Assembly (NCBI GenBank): GCA_946411985.1
Contig: CAMKFY010000005.1
Span: 1 to 26,695, forward strand
Length of the DNA stretch: 26,695 nucleotides
Reading direction: 5' to 3'
DNA from: an uncultured Clostridiaceae bacterium
GTDB lineage: Bacteria; Bacillota; Clostridia; Oscillospirales; Ruminococcaceae
A model generated the notes under the pieces. The model saw nothing but the letters and a program-made list of their open reading frames with translations. It was not told where the DNA came from and did no database searches. The translations under genes and the position numbers were made by a program. Below are positions 25,826-26,695 of this stretch, piece by piece. The number at the start of each line of letters is the position of its first letter. Positions within the stretch are counted from its first letter, which is position 1.

Positions 25826-25854
25826 TTGACAACATGTAATAAAAATGTTACAAT
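25826..25854 (+). promoter_or_regulatory. Promoter of the CdaR-like regulator gene
   Basis: A perfect TTGACA (25826-25831), a 17-base spacer ending in TGT, and TACAAT (25849-25854), an extended -10 one base from consensus. A predicted start near 25861 leaves a leader of about 100 bases with no clear hairpin. It is among the best promoters in the window. Confidence 0.75.
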
Positions 25855-25960
25855 TTTAGCGTTCTATATAAAGTAGCTACATTTTTACCACTCTTAAAAC
25901 TTATCTTGTCTTTATACATTTTAACTGTCTTTTAAAAAAAATCAAAGAGGAGATTTTTAG

Positions 25961-26695
25961 ATGTATAACGAATTTTTACAAAAATTTGTCTGTGAAATAT
26001 ATAGAGCAATTAAAAAACATGTTGGTGTTGTAGACAATAAAAATAATGTGGTAGCTTTTAGTGACCCAAAAAAAATTGAATTTTTGCAAGATATTGTACA
26101 TAAAGAATTTAAAAGTAATCACCTAAATATCTTCACATTTAATGCCTATTCTTGTATGCCTGTTAAAATTGCAAAAGGGGAAACATATTATATATTCATT
26201 GAGGGGGCAGAAGAAGAAAATGAAAGCTATATGAAAATGATGAATATAGTGCTTTCAAATATGCATAAAAAACTAGATGGTTATTACGAGAAGGAGTTTT
26301 TTGTTAAAAAGGTTCTTCTTGAAAATGTGTGCGCAAGTGACATAGATATTAAAGCCAAAGCTTTAAATATAAATTTGGATGTTAACAGACTAGTTTTTTT
26401 AGTAAGATTTTTAGAAAACGCAAAGTTAATAAATACAAAGCCTTTAGAAGAAGTATTAAATAAAGATGAGGAGGGTTTTATTTTCCAGGTTGATGTTAAT
26501 AGCGTTGTTCTTATAAAAAACATTAAAGAAAATTTTAGTAACAAAAAAATTTTAGTTTTTGCTAACCAAATTGTTAATAAAATGGCTAGCGAATTTTCTT
26601 TAAAAATAAATGTTGGGATAGGCTCCGTAGCACGCAACTTTAGAGATATAGCAAATTCTTTTAAAGAGGCTAAAATGTGTTTAGATATTGAAAAC
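25961..26695 (+). CDS. CdaR/PucR-like transcriptional regulator, C-terminus cut by window edge
   Basis: An open frame of 245 codons running off the window, starting at ATG 25961 after AGAGGAG. The N-terminal part (about 1-95) resembles a sensing domain: DNKNNVVAFSD is followed by KIAKGETYYIFIEG and a helix SYMKMMNIVLSNM. A middle part contains short helices (KAKALNINLDVNRLVFLVRF). The last visible stretch, INVGIGSVARNFRDIANSFKEAKMCLDIE, is typical of the GGDEF-like domain of CdaR and PucR regulators, which carry a helix-turn-helix at the unseen C-terminus. No ligand can be inferred. It reads away from the DUF4830 gene. Confidence 0.65.
   Translation, partial: MYNEFLQKFVCEIYRAIKKHVGVVDNKNNVVAFSDPKKIEFLQDIVHKEFKSNHLNIFTFNAYSCMPVKIAKGETYYIFIEGAEEENESYMKMMNIVLSNMHKKLDGYYEKEFFVKKVLLENVCASDIDIKAKALNINLDVNRLVFLVRFLENAKLINTKPLEEVLNKDEEGFIFQVDVNSVVLIKNIKENFSNKKILVFANQIVNKMASEFSLKINVGIGSVARNFRDIANSFKEAKMCLDIEN

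Noticed and set aside
26284..26637. Minus-strand frame of 117 codons near the window end
   Set aside because: It lies opposite the CdaR-like regulator, which has a ribosome site, a consensus promoter and a recognisable domain.

Overview
This window is a low-GC, very AT-rich bacterial chromosome segment of Clostridia type. The evidence is the gene set (serine/threonine kinase with PASTA start, PP2C phosphatase, long-form hibernation factor, L27 with a Prp-cleaved N-terminal extension, dipicolinate synthase), AGGAGG-like ribosome binding sites, and frequent TTG starts. The order is not identifiable from the sequence alone, but an oscillospiral relative is plausible. Two essential genes with a reading-frame break each, and two decaying gene-end copies, hint at a genome under relaxed selection (for example host-associated) or at sequence errors.

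Layout, nearly all on the minus strand when read from high to low coordinates. (1) 25961-26695 (+): start of a CdaR/PucR-like regulator. 25255-25686 (-): small membrane-anchored DUF4830-like protein. 23903-25096 (+): fabV/ter enoyl reductase. (2) 23652-21969 (-): dpaA-dpaB, which make dipicolinate for spores, followed by asnB. (3) lgt and folD, each alone. (4) rplU-prp-rpmA-obgE, one operon behind a consensus promoter. (5) A 360-base gap between the obgE and yebC regions, holding a structured element and a 34-codon open frame. (6) yebC-aspS-gatC-gatA-gatB, a translation operon: AspRS (probably non-discriminating) and GatCAB together make Asn-tRNA. (7) hpf, alone. (8) uppP-gmk-rpoZ-priA-def-fmt-yugP-prpC-prkC, a tight run resembling the conserved Firmicutes priA-def-fmt-prpC-prkC cluster but with no rsmB or rlmN in their usual place.

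The points most worth a second look are these. priA is split at a run of ten A that forms an A AAA AAC slippery heptamer in exactly the phase needed for -1 frameshifting. aspS has an in-frame UAG at codon 273, although UAG is an ordinary stop in seven neighbouring genes. The 3' end of dpaA is duplicated next to dpaB, with six substitutions that all go from G/C to A/T. A degraded copy of the fabV 3' end lies downstream of fabV. A nested-hairpin element precedes the small ORF. PriA carries DEEE where the family has DEEH. I see no CRISPR array, transposase, phage gene, rRNA or tRNA. Most of the window is housekeeping, and I do not see a convincing new multi-gene system.
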